From positions 1 through 35,194 of the forward strand of contig JADRCO010000381.1 in assembly GCA_021464525.1 (NCBI GenBank): a DNA stretch of 35,194 nt, given 5' to 3'. The notes under the pieces were generated by a model that was not told the origin of the DNA, ran no database searches, and worked only from the letters and a program-made list of their open reading frames with translations. This document shows, one piece after another, positions 1-11,244 of the stretch; the first letter of the stretch is position 1; each line of letters starts with the position of its first letter. This DNA comes from Rhizophagus sp. LPA8_4_AMF (Eukaryota > Glomeromycota > Glomeromycetes > Glomerales > Glomeraceae). A program made the position numbers and the translations under genes.

Positions 1-495
1 AGGTGTTTATATATATGCGGCGATAGATCGCCTGCGGCGATTTTTTGACAAACCCAACAATTTTAATATTATAATATCTTTTAATATTTTCTTATAAAAT
101 AATCAAATAATTTAATGTATTTTAAGTTAAAGAATTCAAAAAATACTTAAACAAAATTTTGGCTATTAAATAAATTAATTTTGAAAACTAAAAAAACAAT
201 TTTGGCATTTCAGATTTTGGCTTTTAGCCAAAATTAAAAAAAGCAATTTTAAGGTCATCTATAATTATTGATTGAATTATATAATACTAATAAGTTTTAT
301 TTATAATTTTAATTATATAAAAATATAATTTTATTATAAAATATATAAAATAAAAAAAGTGTATTGGTGACCTTAATCTTTATGATAACCCAAATTTTTT
401 CTTTTTAATACTTTCATTTTCATTTAAAGTATATACTATAATACTTATAATACTGAATTCTTTTTATTTTAATTTTCATTAATAAAATACGTTTA
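1..495. other. AT-rich intergenic sequence at the left edge
   Basis: No coding region is visible. The first 45 bases contain GC-richer palindromic words (GCGATAGATCGC, then GCGGCGATTTTTTG), which look like the inner end of a repeat cut by the window edge. The rest is poly(A/T)-rich with no long open frame. A short self-complementary stretch at about 208-240 (TTTTGGCTTTTAGCCAAAA) could form a hairpin. Confidence 0.5.
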
Positions 496-747
496 CTATA
501 TAGTGCTGCATGTAGTATCTTTGGTACTATTCAAAAAAGCCAGCCTAGATTGAATAGTACTTGGGAGGGTACTATGTGAGAAGGGGGTACTATACGAGAA
601 ATAACCTTAGTCAAATATTAAATTTTAGCTAGAATTAACCCTGGGTATTAATCAAAAATAAAATATCAAAATTTGTAGTTGAATAGTATCCTGGTACTAT
701 TTAAGAGGGATATTATTTGAGAGGAATACTGTATGCAGTGCTATATG
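496..747. repeat. MITE-like element with imperfect terminal inverted repeats
   Basis: The left end (about 496-518, TATATAGTGCTGCATGTAGT...) matches the reverse complement of the right end (about 724-747, CATATAGCACTGCATACAGT...) with only a few differences, all transitions. Between them the words GGTACTAT and TGAATAGTA recur in both orientations, for example TTGGTACTATTCAA at 521-534 facing TTGAATAGTAC at 550-560. I see no coding capacity. This fits a decayed non-autonomous DNA transposon of about 250 bp. The family is not recognised, and the exact ends are uncertain by a few bases. Confidence 0.5.
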
Positions 748-959
748 ATAATAGCTCAAAATACTGCTGAACTTGAGACTTTACAGTTTAAAAGACTTTT
801 CTGATACTGAAAGGTAAATAGCTTATTTTATATATTATCTAAATAAAAAAAAGTACAATTCTTTTCTTTTAATACATTCAAACATACATACAGTAAAATA
901 AAAAATACTGAAGAAAATGAAGAAAATTCTTTGGACTTTTATATTAACAAGATCTTTTA

Positions 960-3900
960 AAATTAGAATTATATAGAATGGTTTATAAAAAAAGTATCTT
1001 ACTGCTAAAGGTTATAGAGTACAAATTAGTAATAATAAAAAGGTAGATAAGATAATAAATAAAGTAATAAAGCGAATAAAAGTATTTGTGCTATTATATG
1101 AGAAAAGCTTGATACCAAACAAATAATATGATTAAATGCAACATCTTGTTAAGTAAAATACTAGTAAAATATCTATAGAAAGTTAATATATGAGTTAAAA
1201 AATAAAAAGGTTATTTAAAAATCACAATATTTACCAATTACCATGTTAGCTATAAATATCATCTATCTGCAAATAAATTTATTTGTTTTGAATTTTGATA
1301 TTATAAAAATTGCCAGAAGAAATTTTTAAGAAATTTGATTTTTAATCATTTTTATAAAGGTGAATGCAATAGTATAATATCAAATTATTTAAGAAAAATT
1401 CAAAATAAGGATTCATTAGTCAGATCTCTATAATGCAATTAGAAGTTTTTGATGTAAAATAATACTAGGTAAAGAAGATACAGGATTATTGTTAAAGAGA
1501 CTTTATGATAAAAAAAATTAAAGATTCATGATAAATGATCAATTAAAGTTAATCTGATTACTTTTTTATTAACTTATCTTTTCAGATAAGTTCTGAATAG
1601 CAAATTCTATAATAATACTATCATAATATTATTATGCATAATAACATTTGCAAATAAATCATTACAATCATCCATTATTTCTTTTTGCCACTTTAAGCAA
1701 TAATTTAAGATACAAATTATAATTCAGGTAATTATTATTGATGAAATACAACTCTTCTATAAATAGGTTATTAATATGTAAAAGAAGCAACTGGTATATC
1801 ATTAAGAGTTTTGGTAACTGATAGTGATTTTGCAATTAATGCTGCAATTATAATACAATTTTCCAATACTTTTATATATATTGTAAGCCAAAAGTTATTG
1901 AAACAATTGAAAGGAAAGTTGGATTCTAATTTTAGTGATTTTATGAAAGATTTTTACATTGCAAAAAACAGTTTAAAAGAGAAACAGTTTGATGAAAGAA
2001 ATATAAATTATTATTATTATTTATTTTAAAAACTTTCTGATAAAATTTCATATACTATTTTTTTACAAATTTTCTTTTTTTCTTTTTTATTATGTTTCTT
2101 ATTGTTAATTTGTATAGTAATTTTTCTTTTTTATTATTTTTACTTATTGTTTATTTTGTTATATTGTAATTTATATTTCATTATATTTTCATTATTTATA
2201 TATACAAAATTTTGTATTGTTTTTCATTGTAATTATAAAGTTTATTTATTATTATTTTATTAATTATATATTCAATAAGATAAAATGTTTTATTGCAAAA
2301 TTATTTACAACCAAAAAATTATTTAATAAAGATTTTAGAATATAATTGGCAACCTTTAATCATGAACTATTCATTTACCAATAAATATTTTAGTATTAGT
2401 ATGCAAATAACTACTAACAATGAAGGTGAAAATTCTACTTTTATAAAAAATTTTATCCATTATTTCTGTAAAAATTCTGTATAAATGAGCCTTTCACAGA
2501 TCTATTTACAGAAAATGTAAATAATTTAATAAATTCTGTGATATAAGGTTATTAATTCTGAAAATATGAGCCTTTTATAAAAAAAAATATGAAATATTAA
2601 AAATAAATCAACTTTTTTTATAGGATACATTAAAAAGACTTTTTGGAAACTCAAACCTTTTATTATATAAATTATTTAATATCATTAAAAAAAAGGTATT
2701 AAAAAGAAAGTGATTATTGTAAATTTGTAAATTAGAAATAATTGGTTCACAAATAGGATTCTAAAATATATCAAAATTCATTTTAGAACTGTAATAAAAT
2801 AATTAAACAAATTCTTAATGCCAAATATTATTAAAAAATAGAAGAAACAAATAAATTTAAGCTTCTGTAGCTCTGTTATTATTAATAGAGATTGAATTTA
2901 AAGATGTGCATTCTAAAAAAATGTAAATATATATATATTAATTTAGTTGTATAATTGAATTGGTTTGTTAATAAATGTGTTACTAAATCAATTATTCTAT
3001 TTTAGGTACTTGTTAATGAATTAGGCAGATGTATTGAAAGCTTGTTTAACTTTCCACAAGTACATTTGAATTTTTTTTTAAAAGATATTTTGGCTATTCT
3101 TAAAATCTAGAAAATTGTATATTTAGCAAATTCAAAAATATTATACAGTCAGATCTCTATATAATCATCCAATTGGTTCTATCAAATTAGTAATCATATA
3201 GAGTTATGACTAGATAAAGGTCAAATTTACTAATAAAATGATATGTAGGTTAATAAAAATAAGGTGCTTATAAAGAGGTATTCTTATATAGAAGGTGATT
3301 ATATAGAGGCTGCATTTTATATATTTATTAAATGACAGTACCTTTCTTTATACATGTATGATGTTCAGTTTTCATGATATCTATACTGTTACTTTTATTG
3401 AATATTTATTTTTACATCAATTACAAGATTCTATATTAGTTTGATTTATTAGTATAAAGACCTATTACAAAGAATTGACATATTAAATAATAAATTTGTT
3501 ATCATTTCTTTAAATGCAATAGCATCAAAGAAGCATTCACTACTAATCTGATTTTTATAATAACTGAATTTAATATTAATCAAGTTGGAAAAATAAAATA
3601 AATAATAATAATAGTAAGATATCTAGAGTTATCTTAAAGAAGTATATATTTGAAAAACTGCTTGTATAGCTTAAGAAGAAAATTAATGGTTAATATTATT
3701 GAAAAAGATGATGAGATCATGAGGATACTTATAATGAAGTTTTTGAATTCTTTTGATCAATTTAATAGAAATAACACAAAGAATTCTTAATAGTAACAGA
3801 GAGAATTTTAACAATCAGAATGAAATTAATAATATTATAGAAATTTGAAATCCTATTATGCAAAGACCAAAAAAACTATCTGAAATTAAAGAATTGCAAG

Positions 3901-3997
3901 TATATTAGAAGAGTTTAATACTAAAACTCAATATAAATGCAAATTATGTAAACAAATAAGTCATAACAGTAAAACTTGCAAAGGAAAAGAGAATTAA
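960..3997 (+). pseudogene. Degenerate FAR1/MULE-like transposase
   Basis: Fragments of one protein appear in order across several frames, broken by stops and frameshifts. Near 1400-1445 a frame reads ...SLYNAIRSF, like the DLYNAI segment of this transposase class. At about 1470-1525 comes GKEDTGLLLKRLYDKK. The best stretch, about 1784-2003, reads EATGISLRVLVTDSD, then AINAAIIIQFSNTF, then LLKQLKGKL, SNFSDFMKDFY and AKNSLKEKQFDER. This corresponds to the region around a catalytic Asp of the MULE DDE domain. A CX2CX4HX4C zinc knuckle (CKLCKQISHNSKTC) lies at 3938-3979 and the stop codon at 3995-3997, in a different frame from the upstream segment (NPIMQRPKK, about 3849). The start is not identifiable. 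A TA-flanked MITE sits inside it, and the stretch 2040-2300 looks like low-complexity insertion. It cannot make a functional protein. Confidence 0.7.
3146..3316. mobile_element. TA-flanked MITE (CAGTCAGA-type ends), copy 1
   Basis: The left end, CAGTCAGATCTCTATATAATC, is preceded by TA (3144-3145). The right end, GATTATATAGAGGCTGCATT, is its imperfect reverse complement. The inside has no open frame. A second copy at 16574-16733 shares both ends and inner words (CCAATT.GTTCT, ATTTA.TAATAAAAT, TGCTTATAAA.AGGTATT). CAGT ends flanked by TA fit a Tc1/mariner- or pogo-type non-autonomous element. It interrupts the MULE-like relic, so it inserted later. The right boundary is less certain than the left. 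Confidence 0.65.
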
Positions 3998-5756
3998 AAG
4001 ATCTGAAAAGGATTTAAATATATGCATATAATACATTGATTATTTTAATAAATATATATACTTTATATTTTATACTTTATTCAATTTATTATATACACTT
4101 TATTTCTTGATTGTAAATTTAATATATGCACTTTATTTAATTTATTAGTCTATTAGATATACACTATTTTTCATTATACACTATTTTTTGTTATATATTA
4201 TTTTCTATTTTTTGTTAAATACCTATACACTCTTTTTTATTATTGTTTAAATGCACAATATATTTATTATTTTATATTTATATTATTTTGATTTTATAAT
4301 TTAATTTTCAACTTATATTTAAATTTTTAAAAAAATTAGTATTATTATTATTACTAATTTATTTGATAATTCTATTTAAATTATTATAATTCAAAGTTTA
4401 ATTTACATTTTACTAACTTTTTTTAAATAACCTTTTACTTTTTTTTTAGTTTTTTACAGAATTTGAATAATTTATATACATGGAGTTTGTTTATTGATTA
4501 TATAAAATTTTCAAAAATTGCTTATTTTAAAGGTATTTTTCAAAAATTTTGATTATATATTTCTGTTTTTTAGTTAACTAATAATCCAAATTTATTAAAA
4601 TTTATACCGTTAAATTCATCTTAATGAAAGGAATCTAATAATAATAATTTTATTTTTTTATCTATTAAAATACAATATAAAGTAATTTTTATCTAATATA
4701 AATAAGAGATGTTTAGAGTTCTACTATAATCTGTAATTTAAAAATAATTATCTGTATTTGAATATTTTAAATTAAAAAATTTATTATATTAATATCTAAA
4801 ATATTTTACAAGTAAAAGTAATAAATAAATTCCATTATTATATCTAATATAAATCAAAATACTGATTTGCTTTTATATTACATGTTAAATTATAGTATTT
4901 GCTAAGAATTATATGTAAAATATTCTTATAGTTAAGTATACTATTATAAACTTGCAATATTTTTTTTTTAAAATAATGATTTATTAATTTTAGCTATATT
5001 TTAACATATAAAAGTACTATCTGCTATAAACTAAGTTCTTAAAATTAAAAAAAACTAATATTTAAAATTTTTTAATACTATTATTATATTAACTAGATTA
5101 CTTATTTAATAAATTATTAATATTAAATTATTTGCTTATAATACCAAATCTTACCATTTATTAATCAATACCAATAATGTACTGTAGTTAGATAAACTAT
5201 TCTTATTAATGAAATAATTATTGGGATCGAGTACGTGACAAATTAAAATTAAATCATGTGATTTGGATACACCGACGCAGTAGGATATAAGATTAGTACT
5301 TAACATACTCTTAACATACTCAAAACTCCTCGTTAATTAAATAAAAATAATCTTACAAAATAAACAGAATTCCTACTGCAAAGGTCATCATTTGTTAGAT
5401 AGGATATCCGTCCATACGGATAATCGTATAAATGGTTATCGTGTGGATCTTGCTTCTACCGTAGTAACCGTACGGCGTACGCTTAACAATACTGCGGCAA
5501 TTGATACATCCAATCAGAATGTTCGTTTTGTTATTTGTTCAAATCGTGCTCAAGTTCATTTAAAAAATTAGTTTACAAAATAAATAAATAATAAATAAAT
5601 AAATAAATAAAACAAAACAAAATATTTAAAAATAAAATATTCTATATATATATGTAAGTGTCAAATCAAAGTCTATACAAAATAATAATAATAATTGTAA
5701 TGATAAAAAAATTAATAATCAAAATTTCCTTTTTTTTTATGTGAAAAAAAAGAAAA
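3998..5756. other. AT-rich gene-free stretch
   Basis: Positions 4020-5220 are nearly pure A/T, with homopolymer and TATA/ATTA runs and stops in all frames. From 5220 composition becomes more balanced, and 5400-5490 holds GC-richer words including a near palindrome (CCGTCCATACGG), possibly a degraded repeat end. A (TAAA)n simple repeat lies at about 5578-5615. No RNA gene was recognised. Confidence 0.5.
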
Positions 5757-7095
5757 TTAATTATAATTTTGATAAGTATAATCATAATAAGAATTATAAT
5801 TATAATTATTATAATTATTATAATCTTGATTAAAATAATCATTTTGTTCAAAATCACTATCTTGATGATAGTATCCCCAATCTACACCAACAATTGGCGC
5901 ACTTTTTCCGGGATTTAATGGCATTTTCATCAATTGTGTAAAACCTGCATAAAAAAGGAGAGATTTTAGAATTTATAATATGTGAAAACACATATAATTG
6001 TGTTTCTCGCTTATAATATACCCTTTTGAGTTAATTCGGGATGATGATCCCATGATTGACCGTATATTTCTTTGTTAGGTTCATATGTCTTTGCAGGCTC
6101 TTGTCGAGGAGCTGTGACACGAAAAAAGAGATGAAATCAATAACCGGCATTAATTAAATAAAATTATATATATATATATATATATTACCTTGATAAATTC
6201 CAAGTGTTGAAGATGGAGATGATGAATTAGAGTAGGATTGAACAGCATTTGCGATCGAACGATCAATTTCATCCACAAATTCAACAGGATAAATACAATT
6301 TGGATCTTCAGTAAAAGTAGCACCGATAACCGTTAATATTTTATTTTCATGTCTTTCCGTAGCATATTTTTTGTAATTATTAACTAAACCAATATATTCG
6401 TTAAATTCATCATCTAAATCTTGTGGAGATTTATAAATAGAATCTCGATAGTAATTTTTAACAATTACAACGATGCATACACCAAAATCCGAAGCCAAAA
6501 AGAATACATTAGGATCATAATCAGCAGAAAGATAATTTAAAGAAGAAATAACAGTCGATGAATGTAGAGAATTTGCTGACGAATTGGATGAATCTGAGAT
6601 CCAATGAAAATCGTAAAGATATTTAAATCCGGGAATAAAATGTTCGATTCTTGATAATATGGTAGAATTCGTTAAGCTTTTCAAAGATAAACGTCTCCAT
6701 CTGTCAATTTTATAAAAAAAAGACAAAAAACTTTGATAATAAAATGTTGATATTTCAATTAAATGATTTAAATTCAATTCTTGATCTTGTAAATCCCATT
6801 GATAGTTAAATACAATCTTTGTTGTTGAATTCTTAAAAGATACCGTTCTAAATTGTAAGTAATTTGCCATCTTAAATATTCTAACAAACGGGTGTAAATC
6901 ATCAATACAACTAATATCACCATGATACATTTTTTGACATACTGATTGTGAATTCCTATAAGATATTTTTTCTTGAATATTATTAAATAAAATACGACAT
7001 AACGTGAGAACAAGATGTTGTAAATCTCTCTTATAATCTACGTCCATTACACGTGATGTTGTGCATTCTACACATTTGCATTTAATCATTTCCAT
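5757..7095 (-). CDS. Unknown family protein A: CxCxxC N-terminus, family core, Tyr/Asn-rich tail
   Basis: Function unknown. I model three exons: 7095-6189, 6111-6022 and 5944-5757. The introns are 77 nt each, with GT..AG ends and consistent phase, giving 394 residues. The N-terminus carries C6-x-C8-x2-C11. The core shared with the genes at 19325 and 21798 is PGFKYLYDFHW (155-165), FLASDFG (199-205) leading into a hydrophobic strand that ends IVK (211-213), IGATFTED (257-264) and FVD (273-275). Between residues 166 and 195 lies a Ser/Asn-rich insert that the relatives lack. Exon 2 encodes a Pro/Glu/His linker (APRQEPAKTYEPN...). Exon 3 ends in an uninterrupted Asn/Tyr-rich tract of roughly 35 residues before TAA. 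The core resembles a PD-(D/E)xK nuclease fold, but the ExK position reads IVK, so this copy would be inactive if that reading is right. There is no signal peptide or obvious membrane segment. The first exon is certain to be open. The tail exons rest on splice consensus. Confidence 0.75.
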
Positions 7096-7178
7096 TTGAA
7101 AAAAAAAGAAAATATAATAAATTTTTTTTTGTTAAAAAAAAAAGGAAAAGAAAAATACCAAGGAGGGAGAGAGAGCTT

Positions 7179-7186
7179 CTTATATA
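7179..7186 (-). promoter_or_regulatory. TATA-like box with CT-rich leader for gene A
   Basis: On the minus strand TATATAAG lies about 85 bases before the ATG of gene A. It is followed directly by a pyrimidine-rich tract (CTCTCTCTCCCTCCTT, about 7161-7178) and then by long A/T homopolymers up to the start codon. TATA plus a CT-rich start region is common in fungal promoters. The assignment is inferred from position only. Confidence 0.4.
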
Positions 7187-8511
7187 TCTTTTTGGTAGAA
7201 CTTTCGTTGATGATATAATACAACTTATGCTATAACGATTAAACAATCTAACACAATTCTTTGCCTCGTGCCAAACTTAAATGGAAGATTATGCGCCGAA
7301 AAAAAAATTTTTTTGTCCAATTTACATATAAAGTAATTGTGAAATATGTGGGCGTTTAAAAAAAACTTGTTTCTAAACAATGGGAAATGCTTGGTTTTTT
7401 TATAAGAACCTTAAAAAAAAAAAATACCAATTTAAATATGTTAAATAAATATTATTTTTTATAATAATTTATAGTAAGAAGAAACAAAAAAATTTTGATT
7501 GTCCTTTAAAAGTTTAAACTAAAATAAGTCTAATATGAGAGCTTAATAAAGGTTATTAATAAGGGTTATTTTTATAGTTAACATTTTGTGAATTACGGAA
7601 ATATATTTTATTGTTATCATCAAAAAAAGAATTATAGAGGTATATGTATATATATATATATATATTGTATATAAAAAGAATTCTAAAATTCCTATTGTAC
7701 TTTATTCCATCGAAAGTGGAGGTATAACCTCATTTATACATTCTCGTAAGGTGACCTTTTGAAATGCAAACTTACACGTTTTTCACGTGAATTATTATAA
7801 ATCGGAAATATCCTTTTTGATGTGAAAAAAATGAAAATTCGGGATTAATATAATTAGATATAGTAGATCTTTTACGAAAAAATCCTGTTACAACCATTTT
7901 TTTTTATTGTCTCTCTTTTTTTTCCTCCTTATCAAAATAAAGAGTAGATTACACTGTTAAATACACAAATAAATAAATAAAGTCGGTAAATATTTCCCAT
8001 TAAGTTATAATCATTAATTTTTTTAAAGAAAACTTTAAAACTTTTCATTTCACTCAGGGTGAATTAATATGTAAAAATGGCGCATATTATTAATTAAAGC
8101 ACATGTGCATTTTAATTAATACTTTATAAGACATTATTTTAGGCGTTACATTTATAATACTTTTATATACAAGGTAATCTTCTGATTATGAGCAAGTTTT
8201 AATTTATAGTTTCCATATTAACTTTACAAAAAGTATAAAAAAGGATTGCGTGAGCATCAATTTTGATGATATCTGATAGTGTGCATTAAGTGCATTAAGT
8301 ACATTTACCCTTTCATGTCATCATGTGATAATTTAATATTACTGCGGGATAACTCATTTTATCCAATCACATGTAGTTACTTAACCAGGTGTGTAAAATA
8401 ATTTGATTGGATGTTCTTTTTTCGCGTTTTTTTTAAAAAAATCAAATATGGTAATGTTTATAAAGATCTTTTAAAAAAAAAATACCATAGTTGTTTTTTT
8501 TTATTATAAAT
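7187..8511. other. Intergenic region between gene A and the methyltransferase gene
   Basis: About 1.3 kb without a supportable gene. It contains homopolymer runs, an (AT)n tract at about 7645-7668, a short direct repeat (GTGCATTAAGTGCATTAAGT) at about 8280-8300, and several CACGTG-like words. It should hold the distal promoter of gene A and the 3' flank of the methyltransferase gene. No transposon ends were recognised. Confidence 0.45.
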
Positions 8512-9656
8512 TTAAATTTTCTTAGCCCAAAATCTATGAGTTATATTATGAGGCTTATAAATGTCCATTTCTTTAATGAAATCTTCTATTAATTTATCAT
8601 ATTCTTCTGAAGTCATATTATATTCTTTAGAAAATTTTGGTTTATATGTACGAAATATGCTTATACCATTATCTAAAGCTAGCTTACCGAGTTGTCCACC
8701 ATAAAGACCTTGTGGATTGGTACAAGTTACATGTTCAATATTTGTTAATTGATTTGTTTTTTCCATAAATTCTTGTATAACTTCTACAATACAATCATTT
8801 ATACCACGAGATCTTAAATCTGATAAAACTATATAATCAAGAAAATTTTCTTTTGTTAATTATAATTTATAAATAAATAAAAAAAAAAAAAACTTTGATA
8901 ATTACACGAATCCATTAATCTTTTAGCAATTGGACCTTGTCCATGAATTTTTACATCCCATTCCATAATTTCTATATAACCGTCATTTTTTGTTACACGA
9001 ACAAGTTCAGGTATAACAATAGTTTCCCATTGTTCTGTTGAAAATGCTGCTGTAAGGAATCTCATGTAGACATAATCAAAATGGTTATCCGGAAATTTTA
9101 AGCCTTCTAATGCATTTTGTATAGAAAACGATGCATTAAATGGTTTAATTGTATCAGGAAATATAGGTGCAATATCTATGCCATGAAACATTCCCGTCTG
9201 AGGATAATCGGATGACATTTCTAAAATCCACGTTCCTGGTCCACAACTAACAAAGGTTAAAGTAGAGAAATAAAATACAATTAATTTTATCTATCAAAAA
9301 GTCAATGTTTATATACGCGCATATATATATATATATGTGTATGTATGTATGTATGTATGTATGTATTTATATGTTTATGTTATTTACCCAACATCAAGAA
9401 CCCTGATATCTTCACCACCATTACTTAATAATTCATGTACAGGAGCAGAAAAATTTGATTGCCAAATATATCTCGATAAATAATGTTGCATTTGTAATCT
9501 ATCGAACTCATCACCATCGTTTGGTAAATGATATCTTAAACTTGATACATTATGGTATCTTTTTCCATCAACGTATTTAAAAGGTTTTGGTACATTTGAT
9601 CTTTCTAATTCATTTTCGTTATTATTGGAGGAAGGCTTGGAATTTTTTTTTCCCAT
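8512..9656 (-). CDS. SAM-dependent methyltransferase (class I), MGxKNSK family
   Basis: Predicted class I S-adenosylmethionine-dependent methyltransferase with unknown acceptor. Exons are 9656-9388, 9246-8906 and 8828-8512, with introns of 141 and 77 nt. Phases fit, and the total is 308 residues, normal for a single-domain enzyme. Joining exons 1 and 2 rebuilds motif I, VLDVGCGPGTW (86-96), which no single exon contains, so this splice is well supported. Next come an acidic loop (GIDIAP, 112-117), FDYVYMRFL (146-154) and the post-strand-4 segment ELVRVTK..GYIEIME (170-185). Exon 3 supplies the C-terminal part (SRGIN..., then GGQLGKLA..., ending RFWAKKI). The start MGKKNSK has Gly2 and Ser6, matching the N-myristoylation consensus, so membrane tethering is possible. 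The first 30 residues are otherwise polar and Asn-rich. The gene resembles a family I recall as multicopy in Rhizophagus. The substrate cannot be read from the sequence. Confidence 0.85.
9337..9370. repeat. (GTAT)n microsatellite in intron 1 of the methyltransferase gene
   Basis: A run of GTAT units follows an (AT)n tract (about 9313-9336). The whole lies within the 141-nt first intron (9247-9387), which explains why this intron is nearly twice as long as most others in the window. Confidence 0.8.
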
Positions 9657-10518
9657 GTTTTTAGTAAATTTAATGAAATAATTACATAAATATAAACAAA
9701 CTTATTTATACCAAATTAATTCGGAGAACCCTAAATAAATTTGTGCTCCGTGACTTGTAACAAACAACGATGTTATGAATGGTTTGCATAACCTAAATGT
9801 CGAATTGTGATGTAATATTTATAATATCTAGTATTCACGGATTCGGAAAAAATATTTAAAAATGTACGGTACGTTTCACAACGAATAATTTTTCTAGATT
9901 ATCTATTTAAAAAAACTTAATTTTGTATCGCAACATCCGTCTTTGTAAGCATTTATAAACTAAATCCTTTATTTTATAGCATATTATCAAGGAGTAATTA
10001 ACATTATTTTACATAATAAACTTGTTTTTTAACTTTATAGATTAAGTTATTATAAATTTTATCCCTAAATCCTTTTTAACAGACAAGATCTTTTTTCTTA
10101 TCATCCAACTCCTAAATATCCACTAAAAATCGGTCTTCATTACTTGACTTAATGACCATTATAAGTTTCATGTATCTTGAAATATTTAGCTTCTAATCCA
10201 TTTCATCTACGTATTGTATCTCATTGGTTAAACTGTTAGAATCTAAACTTTTTTATTTTATTGTTGACGCTCATATTAAATAATTCAACTCAACATATTG
10301 TCGATAAAAGGGTTCAGGTTTTAATTTCGAGGAAAATCATATTCTATAATGGCTTCATAATAATCTCGATCAAATTATAAAATATGTTATGGCAAAACCT
10401 ATTCTGTTTTAAGGACTGGAAGGTGTTAGATAATATATTACTAGTTTCTGTAAAAATTCATCAATCCAAGATTTAATAATATTATTTGTTGCAAATAAAA
10501 TTTTCTAAAATAATCACT
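9657..10518. other. Intergenic region upstream of the methyltransferase gene
   Basis: No gene is supportable on either strand. The sequence is AT-rich but less extreme than the deserts elsewhere. It should contain the methyltransferase promoter near 9660-9900. No long frame, RNA gene or terminal repeat was recognised. Confidence 0.45.
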
Positions 10519-10626
10519 AATAAGGTTACGACAAGATTATTTACCAATAAGGTTACGACAAGATTATTTACCAATATGGCTACGACAAGATTATTTACCA
10601 ATAAGGTTACGACAAGATTATTTAAA
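10519..10626. repeat. Tandem repeat: four 27-bp units
   Basis: Four head-to-tail copies of AATAAGGTTACGACAAGATTATTTACC start at 10519, 10546, 10573 and 10600. Copy 3 has AATATGGCTACG (two changes) and copy 4 ends in AAA instead of ACC. The period is a multiple of three, so a 64-codon frame over it would encode a repeated nonapeptide (NKVTTRLFT). That frame has no supporting exon and ends in a poly-Phe run, so I treat this as minisatellite DNA. The near-perfect copies point to recent expansion. Confidence 0.95.
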
Positions 10627-11051
10627 ATCTTAAAATTAAAATTGGTTGAGGGAAAAAAAAATATTTTTTTTTTTTTCTAATTCTGAAAGAAAATATTAAA
10701 TAGACCTAAGAGAACTAGTCCATTAATCAACATTTCGAAGATATAAAGTAATTTATTCAATATATTCTTTTATATTTATATATTATAACTAACTATACGT
10801 AATTAAAACCAATTTTAAATAAAAAATCCACAACTTTCATAATGATTTGAGAAAACATTCGTATTAATATATTTGATTTTTCAATACATAATTATTATCT
10901 TCTTTTTTCGTTCATTTATTTGGTCCCAACTCGGACAATTAAGAATAAATCGAGATACACGATGATCACATCCCAAAAAATACATAAGGTTGGATTAAAG
11001 TTAGATCAGTATCAGGTTACATAAAATCATGTGCATTGCACGAACCCCAAT

Positions 11052-11171
11052 TAGGGATGGGGGTTAATTAACCGTTACGCGGAATTTTATGAGATTTGTA
11101 CAGTATTACTAATGTAAAATTCGCACAGATCCCGATAAATTCCTGCAAATTCCATGGGAATCCCATCACTA
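11052..11171. mobile_element. hAT-type MITE with perfect 8-bp target site duplication
   Basis: A 120-bp element begins TAGGGATGGG and ends CCCATCACTA, the reverse complement of TAGTGATGGG, giving 10-bp terminal repeats with one mismatch. It is flanked by identical 8-bp direct repeats, ACCCCAAT, at 11044-11051 and 11172-11179. An 8-bp duplication and TA-G-rich ends are the hallmarks of hAT transposition. The inside has no coding capacity. It lies 65 bp upstream of the TRAPP subunit start codon, inside the probable promoter. Confidence 0.85.
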
Positions 11172-11244
11172 ACCCCAATACTTAAATTGTTTTTCGAGAC
11201 TTTCTCTTCTATTTTTCTGCTTTTTTACGTTATAAAGTTATAAA

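Noticed and set aside
1418..1440. GTCAGATCTCTATAATG resembling the MITE end CAGTCAGATCTCTATATAA
   Set aside because: The frame here reads SLYNAI, fitting the conserved DLYNAI segment of the MULE-like transposase, and there is no opposite end.
5666..5857. Ile-rich 63-codon minus-strand frame
   Set aside because: It is a frame shadow of the Tyr/Asn-rich third exon of gene A and low-complexity flank.
6774..7013. 79-codon minus-strand frame within gene A exon 1
   Set aside because: It is an alternative frame of a well-supported exon.
10486..10680. 64-codon plus-strand frame with NKVTTRLFT repeats
   Set aside because: It is a by-product of the 27-bp tandem repeat, starts in AT-rich DNA and ends in a homopolymer-encoded Phe run.
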